Assembly (NCBI GenBank): GCA_013373515.1
Contig: JABXHR010000115.1
Location: 1-40,411, forward strand
Length of the DNA stretch: 40,411 nucleotides
From: Gammaproteobacteria bacterium
Lineage (GTDB): Bacteria > Pseudomonadota > Gammaproteobacteria > JABXHR01
Direction of reading: 5' to 3'
Shown: positions 1 through 8,816 of the stretch, piece after piece
How positions within the stretch are numbered: the first letter of the stretch is position 1
Layout: each line of letters starts with the position of its first letter
Program-made: the position numbers and the translations under genes
The notes under the pieces: generated by a model
What the model was told of the DNA's origin: nothing
The model's input: the letters and a program-made list of their open reading frames with translations, nothing else
Databases searched by the model: none

Positions 1-53
1 AGCGTCGATTTGCCGACATTTGGCAACCCAACAATCCCACATTTAAATCCCAT
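1..53 (-). CDS. ychF: Redox-regulated ATPase YchF (5' end only)
   Basis: Only the first 17 codons are inside the window. They read MGFKCGIVGLPNVGKSTL, the N-terminus of the Obg-like P-loop ATPase YchF/OLA1, including the Walker A motif GLPNVGKST. YchF binds ribosomes and hydrolyses ATP in preference to GTP; it is linked to stress responses. An AAGGA Shine-Dalgarno lies 8 bases before the ATG. It follows pth by 11 bases on the same strand, the usual gammaproteobacterial pth-ychF pair. The rest of the gene lies outside the window. Confidence 0.93.
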   Translation of the reverse strand, partial: MGFKCGIVGLPNVGKST

Positions 54-64
54 AATAAATTTCC

Positions 65-637
65 TTAGCGCCGATGTAGCTCATTCATCAATGCCACCAT
101 ATCAGCAGCAATCAAACGCTCACGCACACCAACAACATCATCAATCGCACGATCGATGGACTCGCGCTCAGACCTCAGCGGCTTACCCAATACGTGCGAT
201 GTCACAAGCTCTTTCGCCCCCGGATGGCCAATGCCAATCCGCAAACGCCAATACTGTTTATTGCCTAATTTGGCATCAATATCCCGCAAACCGTTGTGAC
301 CGCCATGACCGCCGCCCTGCTTAATGCGAAGCTGGCCAGGAGCAATATCGAGCTCGTCATGCGCAACTAAAATTTGGTCTGCTGGGATTTTGTAGAAATT
401 CGCAATCGCCGCGGTCGCAATGCCAGAACGATTCATAAACTGCTGAGGTTTCAACAGCCAGAGTTTTGCATTCTTCGACTCAACAGTTGCCAACTCGGAG
501 TTGGATTTTTTGTCTGCCTTGAAACTGGCGCCAAAAACACGTGCAAGCTCATCAACAAACCAAAACCCGGCATTGTGCCGGGTTTGGTCGTATTGCGCCC
601 CAGGGTTACCGAGGCCAACAATCAATTGCAACGCCAT
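65..637 (-). CDS. pth: Peptidyl-tRNA hydrolase
   Basis: This 190-residue protein is the normal length for bacterial Pth, the cytoplasmic esterase that recycles peptidyl-tRNAs dropped by ribosomes. The family signatures are present: IVGLGNPG near residue 6, the catalytic His in TRHNAGFWF near residue 21, PQQFMNRSG near residue 64, the catalytic-site Asp in AHDELDIAPG near residue 93, and GGGHGGHNGLRDI near residue 107. It sits 30 bases after rplY and 11 bases before ychF, so it is probably co-transcribed with both. The Shine-Dalgarno sequence is weak. Identification is secure. Confidence 0.97.
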   Translation of the reverse strand: MALQLIVGLGNPGAQYDQTRHNAGFWFVDELARVFGASFKADKKSNSELATVESKNAKLWLLKPQQFMNRSGIATAAIANFYKIPADQILVAHDELDIAPGQLRIKQGGGHGGHNGLRDIDAKLGNKQYWRLRIGIGHPGAKELVTSHVLGKPLRSERESIDRAIDDVVGVRERLIAADMVALMNELHRR

Positions 638-667
638 GCGATATGGTTCGCAACGCTACTGCAGAGA

Positions 668-1285
668 TTACTCTGCGGATCCTTCAGCGTCGTCACTTGA
701 TGCACCGCCTTTTGGCGCAGCAATTGAAACCACTGACAAATCGTGCTCTTCACCTTGAGCCAGATCGATTGAGCGAACCCCTTTTGGTAGCGTGATTTGG
801 CTAATATGAATCGCCTCACCTACATTGAGCTCAGCAATATCAACTTCGATGAACTCAGGCAAATCAGCAGGCAAACATGCTACATGCAATTCAACCATCG
901 CGTGGTGAACCGTGCCACCCGCTTTTACACCCACCGACTTTTCTTCGTTGACGAAGTGAAGTGGTACGTGCACATGTAGCTCGGTGTTGGCTGACGCGCG
1001 CTGGAAGTCAGCGTGCAACATACGGTTTTTGTATGGGTGGCGCTGCAGATCTTTAATAATGACGTTGGTCGTCTTACCTTCGATTTCCAGCTCAATGATT
1101 GAAGAGAAAAAAGACTCAAAACCAATCGCACGCATGAGTTCATTCTCGGCTATCGAGATTGACACAGGTGCACAATCACCACCATAAACGATCGCTGGCA
1201 CTTTGCCTTCACGACGCAGGCGGCGGCTCGCACCTTTCCCTTCGTCGCTACGCGATTCACATACGAACTTAAATTGTTCACTCAT
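668..1285 (-). CDS. rplY: 50S ribosomal protein L25 / general stress protein Ctc
   Basis: The protein has 205 residues, the long (Ctc/TL5) form of L25. An N-terminal 5S rRNA-binding L25 domain (about 1-95, with the typical GKGASRRLRREGKVPAIVYGG) is followed by a C-terminal beta domain (about 100-190) and a short acidic tail. Short L25 such as that of E. coli has only the first domain. It binds 5S rRNA in the large subunit. The start has a GGAG Shine-Dalgarno 9 bases upstream. A terminator-like hairpin lies between prs and this gene, so part of its expression may come by read-through or from its own promoter. The prs-rplY-pth order is the same in Pseudomonas. Confidence 0.96.
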   Translation of the reverse strand: MSEQFKFVCESRSDEGKGASRRLRREGKVPAIVYGGDCAPVSISIAENELMRAIGFESFFSSIIELEIEGKTTNVIIKDLQRHPYKNRMLHADFQRASANTELHVHVPLHFVNEEKSVGVKAGGTVHHAMVELHVACLPADLPEFIEVDIAELNVGEAIHISQITLPKGVRSIDLAQGEEHDLSVVSIAAPKGGASSDDAEGSAE

Positions 1286-1300
1286 TTTAAATTACTCCAA

Positions 1301-1337
1301 ATAAAAACCACGAGCCCCTGCGACCGGGTACTCGTGG
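1301..1337 (-). terminator. Intrinsic terminator or attenuator between prs and rplY
   Basis: Read on the minus strand, CCACGAG (1331-1337) pairs perfectly with CTCGTGG (1308-1314) around a 16-base loop, and TTTTTATTT follows. It lies just after the prs stop and before the rplY Shine-Dalgarno, so it would reduce rather than abolish transcription into rplY-pth-ychF. Confidence 0.65.
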
Positions 1338-1347
1338 CGTCAAAAAA

Positions 1348-2304
1348 TTAGTTATCTTCGTACAAAGAGCTGACAGATTCTTCAGCGTGAATCCTACGAA
1401 TAGTCTCGGCCAATAACGCCGATGACGACAACTGCCGGATTCTACCACAAGCGATCGCTTCTTCCGACAATGGAATCGTATCTGTGACCACCACCTCGTC
1501 CAGCGGCGAGTTGGTGATATTGTCGATTGCAGCGCCGCTGAATACTGGATGCGTCGCATAAGCAACGACTTTCGAAGCGCCATGCTCTTTAAGTGCCACA
1601 GCCGCTTTGCACAAGGTACCCGCCGTGTCGACCATGTCATCCACCAGCACACAAGTTTTGCCAGCAACATCACCAATGATATGCATCACTTGGCTTTGGT
1701 TGGCTTGAGGACGGCGTTTGTCAATGATTGCCAGATCAGTGTCGTCAAGCTGCTTCGCCACGGCACGAGCGCGCATGACACCACCGACGTCCGGAGAGAC
1801 AACAATCAGATTGTCGTATTTCTGCCGCCACAAATCAGCCAGCAAAATCGGCGAACCGTATACGTTGTCCACCGGGCAGCTAAAGAACCCTTGGATCTGC
1901 TCAGCATGCACATCGACCGTGAGTACACGGTCGACGCCCGCAGTGGTAAACATATCTGCAACTAGTTTGGCGCTGATAGGCACACGAGCAGAGCGAGAGC
2001 GTCTATCTTGGCGCGCGTAGCCAAAATAAGGTACCACTGCAGTGATGCGATTAGCCGATGCACGACGAAGTGCGTCGATCATCACAAGCAATTCCATTAA
2101 ATTGTCATTGCAGGGGGCACAGGTAGATTGAACGATAAAGACGTCACGACCACGAACATTCTCCAATAGCTCAACCGCGCTTTCACCGTCGGAGAATTTA
2201 CCGACGCTGGCGCGACCTAGACTTACATTGAGATGTTCGGCGATCTTTTTGGCCAACTCTGGGTTTGAGTTGCCGGTGAAAAGCATCATACGACCGTTAG
2301 ACAC
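1348..2304 (-). CDS. prs: Ribose-phosphate pyrophosphokinase (PRPP synthetase)
   Basis: The 318-residue protein makes PRPP from ribose 5-phosphate and ATP for nucleotide, histidine, tryptophan and NAD synthesis. It matches class I Prs throughout: FSDGE near residue 38, the ATP-binding [10 protein letters not shown] near 97, the metal-binding [11 protein letters not shown] near 130, and the PRPP loop [12 protein letters not shown] near 217. The start is GTG, supported by GAGGT 7 bases upstream; the next ATG is only five codons in. It follows tRNA-Gln by 27 bases in the lolB-ispE-tRNA-prs unit. Confidence 0.97.
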   Translation of the reverse strand: MSNGRMMLFTGNSNPELAKKIAEHLNVSLGRASVGKFSDGESAVELLENVRGRDVFIVQSTCAPCNDNLMELLVMIDALRRASANRITAVVPYFGYARQDRRSRSARVPISAKLVADMFTTAGVDRVLTVDVHAEQIQGFFSCPVDNVYGSPILLADLWRQKYDNLIVVSPDVGGVMRARAVAKQLDDTDLAIIDKRRPQANQSQVMHIIGDVAGKTCVLVDDMVDTAGTLCKAAVALKEHGASKVVAYATHPVFSGAAIDNITNSPLDEVVVTDTIPLSEEAIACGRIRQLSSSALLAETIRRIHAEESVSSLYEDN

Positions 2305-2331
2305 GGTAAAGACCTCGAACTTTCTGGAATA

Positions 2332-2407
2332 TGGCAGGGCTGGTAGGACTCGAACCTACGCATGCCGGAATCAAAATCCGGTGCCTTAACCACTTGGCTA
2401 CAGCCCT
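2332..2407 (-). tRNA. tRNA-Gln (anticodon TTG)
   Basis: A full 76-base cloverleaf is seen on the minus strand. The acceptor AGGGCTG pairs with CAGCCCT; then come TA, a D stem GCC/GGC, an anticodon stem CCGGA/TCCGG with loop TTTTGAT (anticodon TTG), a T arm GTAGG-TTCGAAT-CCTAC, discriminator G and an encoded CCA. The 5' end touches the last base of the ispE stop codon, so its only transcript source may be the ispE-prs operon. A tRNA-Gln at this site is also known in Pseudomonas. Confidence 0.97.
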
Positions 2408-3262
2408 TCAATTTTTGTTGTGCACTATTCCTAGCGCTAGGTGCAAAGGAGATTGATTGACTCCTTTGGCGACAAATACTTTTCCAAGCTTCGCAACGTT
2501 AATCGCTGCATTGTTTGCAAAGTCTTCGTCAGAGAAACAGCCAAAAACACTGCTCCCCGTTCCAGTCATCCGCGCAAACCGACAACCTTCTTGCGTCCTC
2601 AATACGGCGGATATTTCCGAAACTTGAGGATGCGCTTCAGAGACAATTTCTTCAAACGTATTGAAGTGATCTCCAACCCTGAAGCCGTGCATTTTGACCG
2701 GTTCACTATTCCTTGTCAAGCGTTTATCTGAAAACCATTGCTGCGTACTTGCATGGACATCTGGCGTAACCACGCAGTAATAGAATTCTGGCAGCGCAAG
2801 CGGCGTAATTTGCTCGCCCACACCTTGTGCAAAAGCACTATGCCCTCTAACAAAAATGGGCACATCAGCCCCCAGGCTCAGGCCAATCAAAGCGAGTTCA
2901 TCCAGCGACACGTCAAGTCCCCACAGATGCCTCAATCCAAGCAATACCGTTGCAGCGTCGCTGCTGCCACCGCCGAGCCCACCACCGGCTGGCAAGCGCT
3001 TATTTACATGAATAGTCGCACCGCGTTCTGTATTGGCGTGCCTCTGTAACGCCACTGCAGCGCGATAGCACAAGTCGTCAGTCATCACGTCAACAAGCGG
3101 GTTTACCACCGAGATTTGTTCTGCCGGCTCAAACGTAATGTCATCGACGTGGTCAAGAATTTGAAAAACCGTCTCGAGGTTGTGGTAGCCGTCCGTGCGA
3201 CGGCCAGTGATATGCAAAAACAGGTTTAATTTGGCTGGCGCTGGCAGCGTTAGAGTTGCCAT
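2408..3262 (-). CDS. ispE: 4-diphosphocytidyl-2-C-methyl-D-erythritol kinase
   Basis: This 284-residue GHMP kinase carries out the ATP-dependent 2-phosphorylation step of the MEP isoprenoid pathway. Visible marks are PAPAKLNLFLHITGRRTDGYH at the N-terminus (substrate site, catalytic Lys), the ATP loop LPAGGGLGGGSSDAA near residue 91, and the C-terminal MTGTGSSVFG near residue 233. The ATG lies 13 bases inside the end of lolB, suggesting translational coupling. Its TGA stop directly abuts the tRNA-Gln, leaving no 3' untranslated spacer. Confidence 0.97.
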   Translation of the reverse strand: MATLTLPAPAKLNLFLHITGRRTDGYHNLETVFQILDHVDDITFEPAEQISVVNPLVDVMTDDLCYRAAVALQRHANTERGATIHVNKRLPAGGGLGGGSSDAATVLLGLRHLWGLDVSLDELALIGLSLGADVPIFVRGHSAFAQGVGEQITPLALPEFYYCVVTPDVHASTQQWFSDKRLTRNSEPVKMHGFRVGDHFNTFEEIVSEAHPQVSEISAVLRTQEGCRFARMTGTGSSVFGCFSDEDFANNAAINVAKLGKVFVAKGVNQSPLHLALGIVHNKN

Positions 3263-3882
3263 TCATTGACCGTGATTTTGAGTTTTGCAGGCGGACCACT
3301 GAGAGAAATCAACCCGGGCAGCCGATAACCCGAAATCGATTTATAGTTGTCGAAATCTGCACGCCATTGACCGCTTTGCAGCTCTTTAACCAGCGATTGA
3401 TTGTTGAGCTCATATTGATCCATGGGAGACGGCAAGCCTTTGATCATATGACGGAGTGACTCGACCGGTACCGGCCACCCTAGCATTTGCTCCAGCAGAA
3501 CAGACGCGTCGGTACCGCGCAGCTCTTGGCCATCGGAAAGCTTGACCAGCACCTGCTGCCCATCTCCCATCACAATTGCACCACCCTGACCAAGCGGCGC
3601 GATTAATTTGATGCGATATTGATCACCATTTTGTTGCCAATTGATGCGCGCACTTCCACCGCCCTTGCTAGAACTAACAGAAATACGTCCATCCATCATC
3701 CACTGCTCCAGACTGGCAAGCTTGGCAACATGCGCGCGAAACTGCTGCTCCGATGAGCCGCCGCCGACTGTCGGCGGCTGCGCACAACCGGCCAGAATTG
3801 TCGCGAGCACTAGCGCAAAAAACGCTCCATTGTGTCTTGTAGTACGGAATGATCTGAATATTCCGCGGCTAATTCCGCCCAT
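3250..3882 (-). CDS. lolB: Outer-membrane lipoprotein insertion protein LolB
   Basis: LolB is itself an outer-membrane lipoprotein that receives lipoproteins from LolA and inserts them in the outer membrane. The gene encodes about 210 residues from the ATG at 3882, preceded by GAGGA 12 bases upstream; a TTG 12 codons further out has poor support. A basic N-region and hydrophobic stretch end in the lipobox LAGC near residue 33. The mature part has the LolB features WMMDGRISV and WQQNGDQYRIKLIAPLGQGG. Position next to ispE and the family pattern make this firm. The 5' end, including the whole signal peptide, overlaps the upstream TPR gene by 73 bases in another frame. Confidence 0.93.
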   Translation of the reverse strand: MGGISRGIFRSFRTTRHNGAFFALVLATILAGCAQPPTVGGGSSEQQFRAHVAKLASLEQWMMDGRISVSSSKGGGSARINWQQNGDQYRIKLIAPLGQGGAIVMGDGQQVLVKLSDGQELRGTDASVLLEQMLGWPVPVESLRHMIKGLPSPMDQYELNNQSLVKELQSGQWRADFDNYKSISGYRLPGLISLSGPPAKLKITVNEWQL

Positions 3883-5459
3883 AGTCTTGTTGCTTCCTCT
3901 GTCCGACCCAGTTCCCAAAGCACTTCACCGAGGTGAGCGCCTATTTCAGGATCGCGCATCATACTATACGCACGACGTAACGTACGCTGAGCAGATTGCA
4001 ATTCACCTTTGCGAAATTGCCACCAACCCAAGCTGTCGATAAAAGCGGCATCGCCGGGCTTAAGATTGATGGCCTGCTGAATAAGATCACCCGCCTCATC
4101 TAATCGCAAATTTCGATCAACAAGCTCATAGCCCAGCGCATTTCGCGCCTGCGCATGGGATAGATCCAATTCAATGGTCTTGCGCATATCCCGTTCAAAG
4201 GCGCTAAAGTCGCCCTGTCTAATCGACACCAAGCCGCGCTGGAAATAGATGGGCGCATGGTCACCAAACTGCTGTAGCCAATGATTGGTGGATGCCAATG
4301 CGTCATCGACGCGCTTAGTCCTCTCAAGCAAGTCGAGCTTAGTAATCGCAAAACGCTCGATGTCCGCGTACTTACTTTGCCCATTGATCTTGGCATCTAG
4401 AGAGTCGATCGCCTCTTGCTCACGCCCCATTTGCTGCAGCAAATAGGCACGGTACACCACTGCGATTTCATAACCAGCATCGGCTTCGCCGAAGGCTTGG
4501 TATATGGCAAGCGCACTGTCGTAATCCTCAAAGTTTTCAGCCAATTTTGCCTGCAGCAATCGTATAGTGACCTCAGGCAAGCCCGCCATTTCAAGCTGTA
4601 CAATGGCTTCACTCGCAAAATCTGAGTACCCCGAATCCATGGCATATTCGAGTTTACCGACCAAAGCACTTGGATCTCGTCCTTGCAATTCAGCCAGCTT
4701 CCAGTAGGCGGCCTCGACCTCTGCGTTATCCGCTTGCTGTTCAATGCGGGTGCGGAAAAATGTTTCAACGACAAATACATCGTCAGGCCCAGCCGCCATG
4801 GCTTCTTGCAACACCTCTTCGGCCAATTCAGCATCGCCCGAGCGTTTTGCGGTGTAGTATTTGGCCAAATACCAAGGCATCACTTGCGGCGCTCGGTCAA
4901 TGGCCTTGTCCAGTGTTTCAAGCGCAATATCGTAACGACCGGCGGTCAAGTACATGCGCGCGGCCAATCGCAGCGTATCGTCGTTGTCCTTGTACTGGGC
5001 TCGGAGTTGATCGACAATCTCAATCGCAGCATCCGAGGGGTCTGCTTCCAACTCAGTTGCCAGAGACGCAAAGGCTGCGACGCCCGTGCCATGTTCCTCC
5101 ACAACTTTTAAAAACACCTCTAGCGCGTTTTGGTGACGACCAGTCGCCTGATACGCATGACCGAGCAAATCTCCTGCGCGAGCATCACCAGGCTCGAGCG
5201 CAAAAATTTTCTCAGCGATCAATTGCACACGTTCCCAATCTTGTGCAGCGTGCACAAACTCGAGGCTGCGTCTGAGTAAGGTTAGGTCTTCAGATTCAAT
5301 CGCAGCATCGGCCAAGCGAGACGCCGAAGAATCGACCTCGCCATACAACGCGCCGATCTCTGCCGCTAAGATATTGAACACGGTGTCACTGCTGAGCTCC
5401 GCGTACCCTGGACTGGCAGCAAGACTCGCCGCCACGATTGCAATTTTGCCAAGTTTCAA
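3810..5459 (-). CDS. Exported tetratricopeptide-repeat protein
   Basis: The protein has about 549 residues: a signal peptide of about 20 (MKLGKIAIVAASLAASPGYA) and then tandem TPR units to the C-terminus, with typical A-x-x-G-x-Y/F spacing and the motif AFIDSLGWWQFRKGELQSA near the end. TPR proteins of this type sit upstream of lolB in many gammaproteobacteria and are probably periplasmic or membrane-attached scaffolds for protein contacts; the exact role is unknown. I chose TTG at 5459 because GGAG lies 6 bases upstream; a TTG four codons earlier (5471) would overlap that site. It starts the operon that runs to ychF and is divergent from hemA. Confidence 0.85.
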   Translation of the reverse strand: MKLGKIAIVAASLAASPGYAELSSDTVFNILAAEIGALYGEVDSSASRLADAAIESEDLTLLRRSLEFVHAAQDWERVQLIAEKIFALEPGDARAGDLLGHAYQATGRHQNALEVFLKVVEEHGTGVAAFASLATELEADPSDAAIEIVDQLRAQYKDNDDTLRLAARMYLTAGRYDIALETLDKAIDRAPQVMPWYLAKYYTAKRSGDAELAEEVLQEAMAAGPDDVFVVETFFRTRIEQQADNAEVEAAYWKLAELQGRDPSALVGKLEYAMDSGYSDFASEAIVQLEMAGLPEVTIRLLQAKLAENFEDYDSALAIYQAFGEADAGYEIAVVYRAYLLQQMGREQEAIDSLDAKINGQSKYADIERFAITKLDLLERTKRVDDALASTNHWLQQFGDHAPIYFQRGLVSIRQGDFSAFERDMRKTIELDLSHAQARNALGYELVDRNLRLDEAGDLIQQAINLKPGDAAFIDSLGWWQFRKGELQSAQRTLRRAYSMMRDPEIGAHLGEVLWELGRTEEATRLWAELAAEYSDHSVLQDTMERFLR

Positions 5460-5653
5460 AACGATCTCCAATAATCGTTCTTTATCAATGATTTAGAACT
5501 TGTTATCACGTCACCCTCAGAAGATACCCAAAAACGCCCAATAAAAGAAAGTCCATACCGTGCAACTTTTCGTAAACCGCTGTGTGACGTTCTGGCGTTC
5601 CACCCACATTATTTAGTACGAGAAGCGGCAAACTGCTGATAAACTTGGGAGTT

Positions 5654-6913
5654 ATGGCATTTATTTCCCTTGGATTGAACCATCACTGTGCTCCAGTCGA
5701 CATTCGTGAACGCGCGGCGTTCAACGAAAGCGATTTGCCACGTGCATTTGAAGCGCTAAAAGCCCTACCTGAGATTAACGAAGCGGTCATTTTATCCACC
5801 TGCAACCGTACCGAACTTTATCTCGATGCCAACGGCCAAGCCATGGATCGCTTGGTCACCTGGATGCACGAGTATTTTGGCGCCGAGGCTAACGAATTCA
5901 CCCCCTACCTACTCAAATTTCAAGACACCGACGCCGTGCAGCATTTATTGCAAGTCTGCGCTGGTTTGGACAGCTTGGTGTTGGGCGAGCCACAAATTTT
6001 CGGCCAAGTAAAACATGCTTTTGCCGTCGGCCAAGCGCAGGGTGCAGTAGGGCCTGAGCTCAACAATTTATTCCAGCAAGTCTTCGCCGTTGCGAAACAG
6101 GTACGCACAGAGACCGAGATCGGCGCAAATCCTGTGTCGGTCGCATATGCCGCTGTTCATCTCAGCAAAAAAATCTTCGCCGACATTCACAAAAAGCGCG
6201 CTCTGCTTATTGGTGCAGGTGAAACCATTGAGTTGGTCGGTCGACATCTGCAATCTCAGGGTGTCACCCAGTTTATCATTGCTAACCGCAGCATTGAGCG
6301 CGCACAAAAACTCGCAGAAGAACTCGGCGGAGAGGCCCTCACACTGCCAGAACTCCCGTCAGTACTTCACCGCGGTGACATGGTGTTTTCCTCAACCGCA
6401 AGCCCGCTACCCATTCTTGGCAAGGGGGCTGTAGAAACTGCGCTTCGCAAGCGTAAAAACGAGCCCATGCTGATGATCGATATCGCGGTTCCCCGTGACA
6501 TCGAAGCAGAGGTCAAAGGCCTAGATGACGTGCTGCTTTATACGGTCGATGACCTCGCGGGCATTATCGATGCAGGCCGCGCTGCTCGAGAAGCCGCAGC
6601 ACAAAAAGCACGCGAGATCATTAAGACAGAGGCGCAAACTGTGGTCGCTAAGATGCGCGCCAATTCTGCAAAGTCAGTGATCAAGCACGCCAGAGCACAA
6701 GCACAGGCATTGCAAAACGATGAGTTAGAGCGCGCCCGCGCCAAGCTGCAAGCGGGCGAACGCCCGGAATACGTGATTGATGAGCTGGCGCATCGCTTGG
6801 TGCAGAAGTTTATGCACAAACCTTCACAGGCAATGAGCGCCGCTGCACTCAAACAAGACTTTGAATTCCTAGACAACGCCAAAACGTTGTTTGGATTACA
6901 GGATCCAGAATGA
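5654..6913 (+). CDS. hemA: Glutamyl-tRNA reductase
   Basis: The enzyme reduces glutamyl-tRNA(Glu) with NADPH to glutamate-1-semialdehyde, the first step of tetrapyrrole synthesis by the C5 route. The 419-residue product has the N-terminal [13 protein letters not shown], the catalytic Cys50 in [20 protein letters not shown] near residue 112, a Rossmann region around [10 protein letters not shown] near residue 187, and a C-terminal helical dimerisation domain. The ATG at 5654 fits family N-termini; a TTG three codons upstream lies in the GGGAG Shine-Dalgarno. It is the first gene of hemA-prfA-prmC, divergent from the TPR-lolB unit, as in other gammaproteobacteria. Confidence 0.97.
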   Translation: MAFISLGLNHHCAPVDIRERAAFNESDLPRAFEALKALPEINEAVILSTCNRTELYLDANGQAMDRLVTWMHEYFGAEANEFTPYLLKFQDTDAVQHLLQVCAGLDSLVLGEPQIFGQVKHAFAVGQAQGAVGPELNNLFQQVFAVAKQVRTETEIGANPVSVAYAAVHLSKKIFADIHKKRALLIGAGETIELVGRHLQSQGVTQFIIANRSIERAQKLAEELGGEALTLPELPSVLHRGDMVFSSTASPLPILGKGAVETALRKRKNEPMLMIDIAVPRDIEAEVKGLDDVLLYTVDDLAGIIDAGRAAREAAAQKAREIIKTEAQTVVAKMRANSAKSVIKHARAQAQALQNDELERARAKLQAGERPEYVIDELAHRLVQKFMHKPSQAMSAAALKQDFEFLDNAKTLFGLQDPE

Positions 6914-7998
6914 CCCCCACTATTAAACGCAAACTCGAGGCATTGCTAGAGCGCCTCGAGGAAGTCTCGTCCTTACTCGGTGAAGCTGAAATCATTGCTG
7001 ACCAAGACAAGTTCAGGGCATTGTCTCGTGAATATGCCTCGCTCGAGCCGATGCTCGCCTGCTACAAACAATACAATCAGGCCCAAGACGACCTGAATGA
7101 AGCCAAGCTCATGGTTGACGGTGACGACCCTGACCTAGCCGAAATGGCTGCAGAAGAAATCAAACCGCTTCAAGCGCAGATTGAAACCCTAGAGCAAGAG
7201 CTTCAAACCTACCTAATTCCGCGTGACCCACACGACGCTTCAAATGTTTTCTTGGAGATTCGCGCCGGTACCGGCGGGGATGAAGCCGCGATTTTTGCAG
7301 GTGATTTGCTGCGCATGTATAGCCGATACGCCGAGGTAATGGGTTGGCGTCTAGAGGCGATCACCGAACGCGAAGGCGAACACGGCGGCTTCAAGGAAGT
7401 CGTGGTGAGAATTATTGGCGAAGGTGCCTACTCAAAATTGAAGTTCGAGTCCGGCGCACATCGAGTCCAGCGCGTACCGGCAACCGAAAGCCAAGGCCGT
7501 GTGCATACCTCGGCGGCCACGGTTGCGATTCTGCCCGAAATCGAGAATGTGGAGTCTATCGACATCAACCCAGCCGATTTGCGCGTTGATACCTTCCGTG
7601 CATCGGGCGCCGGTGGTCAGCACGTCAACAAAACCGACTCCGCCATTCGCATCACTCATTTGCCAACTGGCACGGTTGTCGAGTGCCAAGACGAACGCTC
7701 ACAGCACAAGAACCGCGCTAAGGCGATGGCTCTGCTGCAATCCAAGCTATTAGATGCAGAGCAATCCAAGCAGGCAGCCGCACAATCTGAATCGCGTCGA
7801 TTACAGGTGGGAAGTGGCGATCGCTCCGAACGTATCCGCACTTACAACTATCCTCAGGGGCGACTTACCGACCACAGAGTCAATCTCACGCTATACAAAC
7901 TCGATGCGATTATGGAGGGTGATCTCGCGCAAGTCATCGATGCCCTCGCGGCCGAGCACCAAGCCGACCAGCTCGCCGAACTTTCATCGGGTCTATGA
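6910..7998 (+). CDS. prfA: Peptide chain release factor 1
   Basis: RF1 ends translation at UAA and UAG. The 362-residue protein carries the RF1 codon-recognition tripeptide PAT (residues 190-192, in [14 protein letters not shown]) and the peptidyl-transfer motif GGQ at 235-237. RF2 would have SPF in place of PAT. Its ATG overlaps the hemA stop as ATGA, indicating translational coupling. The downstream prmC modifies the Gln of GGQ, so substrate and modifying enzyme are made together. Confidence 0.98.
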   Translation: MTPTIKRKLEALLERLEEVSSLLGEAEIIADQDKFRALSREYASLEPMLACYKQYNQAQDDLNEAKLMVDGDDPDLAEMAAEEIKPLQAQIETLEQELQTYLIPRDPHDASNVFLEIRAGTGGDEAAIFAGDLLRMYSRYAEVMGWRLEAITEREGEHGGFKEVVVRIIGEGAYSKLKFESGAHRVQRVPATESQGRVHTSAATVAILPEIENVESIDINPADLRVDTFRASGAGGQHVNKTDSAIRITHLPTGTVVECQDERSQHKNRAKAMALLQSKLLDAEQSKQAAAQSESRRLQVGSGDRSERIRTYNYPQGRLTDHRVNLTLYKLDAIMEGDLAQVIDALAAEHQADQLAELSSGL

Positions 7999-8816
7999 GA
8001 CTCGATCAGCTGTACCTAGATCTCTGTGCGCGTCTCCCAGACGAAGAAGACGCGCAATTTCAAATCGATCAGTGCTTAAGCCACTGCGATATCCCACCCA
8101 CTTGGCGTTTTTCGCGCCCTGATCACGACATTGCCCCACATCAAATCAGCCGACTTCGTGCCATGGTCGGCGAAGTGGCTGCCGGCACGCCATTGGCCTA
8201 TGTCTTAGGGGAGTGGGAATTTTTCGCGCTGCCACTGAGCGTATCGCCAAGCGTCCTAATTCCACGAGCTGACACCGAAACATTAGTCGAAACCCTGATC
8301 AAACTCGTGCCCACCGGCAAACGTCTACTCGATTTAGGCACAGGCAGCGGTGCCATCGCCCTAGCGCTCAAACACCAACGCAAAGACTTAAGTGTAACCG
8401 CGATCGATCAAAGCGAAGCCGCGCTGACTATTGCAAAGCAAAATGCATTGGCACTTGCGCTCGATGTCGAATTTGTCGCCTCAGACTGGTTTGCTGCACT
8501 AGATGGCCAACGCTTCGACGTGATTGTGAGTAACCCGCCCTATCTCGCCAGCGACGATCCACATTTAGAAGACCTACGACATGAACCACTCTCTGCGTTG
8601 GTTAGTGGCAAGACTGGCCTAGAATGTTTTGAGCATATTGCGGCAGGGGCAAAGAAGCATCTAACGCCCGGTGGCATCATCGCCTTTGAGCACGGCAACA
8701 CACAAAGCCAAGCGGTGCAAATCATTCTGGGTGAAATGGGTTATGACCTCATTCAATCCGTCAAGGATCTCGCGGGTCGGCCACGTGTTACCTTTGGCTA
8801 TCAGCCTGAAGCTTAA
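7995..8816 (+). CDS. prmC: Release factor glutamine methyltransferase
   Basis: PrmC N5-methylates the glutamine of the GGQ motif in RF1 and RF2 with S-adenosylmethionine. The 273-residue protein has the SAM-binding [15 protein letters not shown] at 111-125 and the catalytic NPPY at 180-183, plus the N-terminal helical substrate domain with YVLGEWEFF. It overlaps prfA by 4 bases (ATGA). Its 3' end overlaps the convergent MATE gene by 29 bases and no terminator hairpin is visible. Confidence 0.97.
   Translation: MRLDQLYLDLCARLPDEEDAQFQIDQCLSHCDIPPTWRFSRPDHDIAPHQISRLRAMVGEVAAGTPLAYVLGEWEFFALPLSVSPSVLIPRADTETLVETLIKLVPTGKRLLDLGTGSGAIALALKHQRKDLSVTAIDQSEAALTIAKQNALALALDVEFVASDWFAALDGQRFDVIVSNPPYLASDDPHLEDLRHEPLSALVSGKTGLECFEHIAAGAKKHLTPGGIIAFEHGNTQSQAVQIILGEMGYDLIQSVKDLAGRPRVTFGYQPEA

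Noticed and set aside
4670-5275. 201-codon open frame opposite the TPR gene
   Set aside because: It is an antisense shadow with arginine- and proline-rich, low-plausibility sequence; the TPR frame explains the region.
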